5,883 bases of DNA from CAIWHR01 sp040006895. Its GTDB lineage: Bacteria > Pseudomonadota > Gammaproteobacteria > Burkholderiales > Casimicrobiaceae. The position numbers and the translations under genes were made by a program. The stretch is from NCBI GenBank assembly GCA_040006895.1, contig JBDTWB010000229.1, positions 1-5,883 of the forward strand, given 5' to 3'. The notes beneath the pieces are model-generated. The model saw only the letters and a program-made list of their open reading frames with translations, was not told the origin of the DNA and made no database searches. Shown here piece after piece: positions 5,473 to 5,883 of this stretch; the stretch's first letter is position 1; each line of letters starts with the position of its first letter.

Positions 5473-5883
5473 ATGAGGGTGATGGCGACCGCCGGGGATG
5501 ATCTCGCCGCGGTCGACGAGGCCATGATGGCGGAGGCACTCGCACTCGCGCGGGCGGCCGGGCAGCGCGGCGAGGTGCCGGTAGGGGCCGTGGTGGTTGC
5601 CGACGGCGTGGTCATCGGTCGCGGGGGCAATGTGCCGATCGCCGCCAGCGATCCGACCGCCCACGCCGAGATCGGCGCCCTGCGCGAGGCGGCGCGGGCG
5701 CGTCGCAACTATCGGTTGCCGGGCTGCACCCTGTACGTCACCCTGGAACCATGCGTCATGTGTGCGGGAGCCATCATGCATGCCCGCGTCGCGCGGGTCG
5801 TGTACGGTGCGGGCGACCCCAAGACCGGCGCCTGCGGCTCCGTGGTCGATCTGTTCGCCGAGCGGCGCCTCAACCATCACGCC
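5473..5883 (+). CDS. tadA: tRNA-specific adenosine deaminase TadA (3' end outside window)
   Basis: TadA converts the wobble adenosine A34 of tRNA-Arg(ACG) to inosine in the cytoplasm; in E. coli it is essential. The frame gives 137 residues up to the edge with no stop, so about 25-35 C-terminal residues are probably missing. Motifs of the zinc-dependent cytidine/adenosine deaminase fold are intact: GEVPVGAVVV (33-42), Asn53, TAHAEI (62-67) with zinc ligand His64 and proton-shuttling Glu66, and TLEPCVMCAGA (90-100) with zinc ligands Cys94 and Cys97. The blocks NYRL (79-82) and KTGACGS (117-123) match E. coli TadA closely. ATG 5473 has GGGAG upstream; starting at 5482 or 5524 would still leave the fold intact. 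It is the third plus-strand unit of the window and is separated from the Rid gene by a hairpin. Function is certain by family; nothing unusual is seen in the visible part. Confidence 0.96.
   Translation, partial: MRVMATAGDDLAAVDEAMMAEALALARAAGQRGEVPVGAVVVADGVVIGRGGNVPIAASDPTAHAEIGALREAARARRNYRLPGCTLYVTLEPCVMCAGAIMHARVARVVYGAGDPKTGACGSVVDLFAERRLNHHA

Overview
The window is GC-rich (third codon positions almost all G or C), densely packed bacterial DNA. Its protein families point to a proteobacterium, most likely a beta- or gammaproteobacterium. That placement rests on family resemblance and codon use, not on a marker gene. No rRNA, tRNA, CRISPR array, insertion sequence or prophage gene was seen.

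Left part (1-2492, plus strand). The first 64 bases look like the tail of a gene that begins outside the window. They are followed by a good rho-independent terminator (109-152). Next comes a complete NorM-type MATE multidrug/cation antiporter (213-1604), whose stop codon overlaps an ATG in an ATGA arrangement. Directly behind it, in a shifted frame, lies a TPR-rich reading frame ending at 2492. It has the look of the C-terminal part of a larger protein, or of a gene with a frameshift at a run of six Gs.

Middle part (2629-4581, minus strand). Three genes form an apparent operon read right to left: a DUF2878 membrane protein, a DUF1295 (steroid 5-alpha-reductase/isoprenylcysteine methyltransferase fold) membrane protein whose GTG overlaps the preceding TGA, and, after a 70-base gap, a Blc-type outer-membrane lipocalin with a lipobox. 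Together they suggest an envelope-lipid modification or transport module. From memory, the same families often accompany cyclopropane-fatty-acid-synthase-like genes and a sigma-E/ChrR-type stress response. None of those partners is in this window.

Right part (4582-5883). A 362-base intergenic region separates the divergent DUF2878 operon and a RidA-family gene. It carries an imperfect tandem repeat of about 37 bases and a perfect 9-bp inverted repeat. The Rid protein (4944-5348) has cysteine where imine-deaminating RidA proteins carry the substrate-binding arginine. After a GC-rich hairpin, tadA (tRNA adenosine deaminase) starts at 5473 and runs off the right edge.

Most of the window is ordinary. 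The points deserving a second look are the broken or headless TPR gene, the three-gene envelope-lipid operon, the arginine-less Rid protein, and the repeats in the divergent promoter region.
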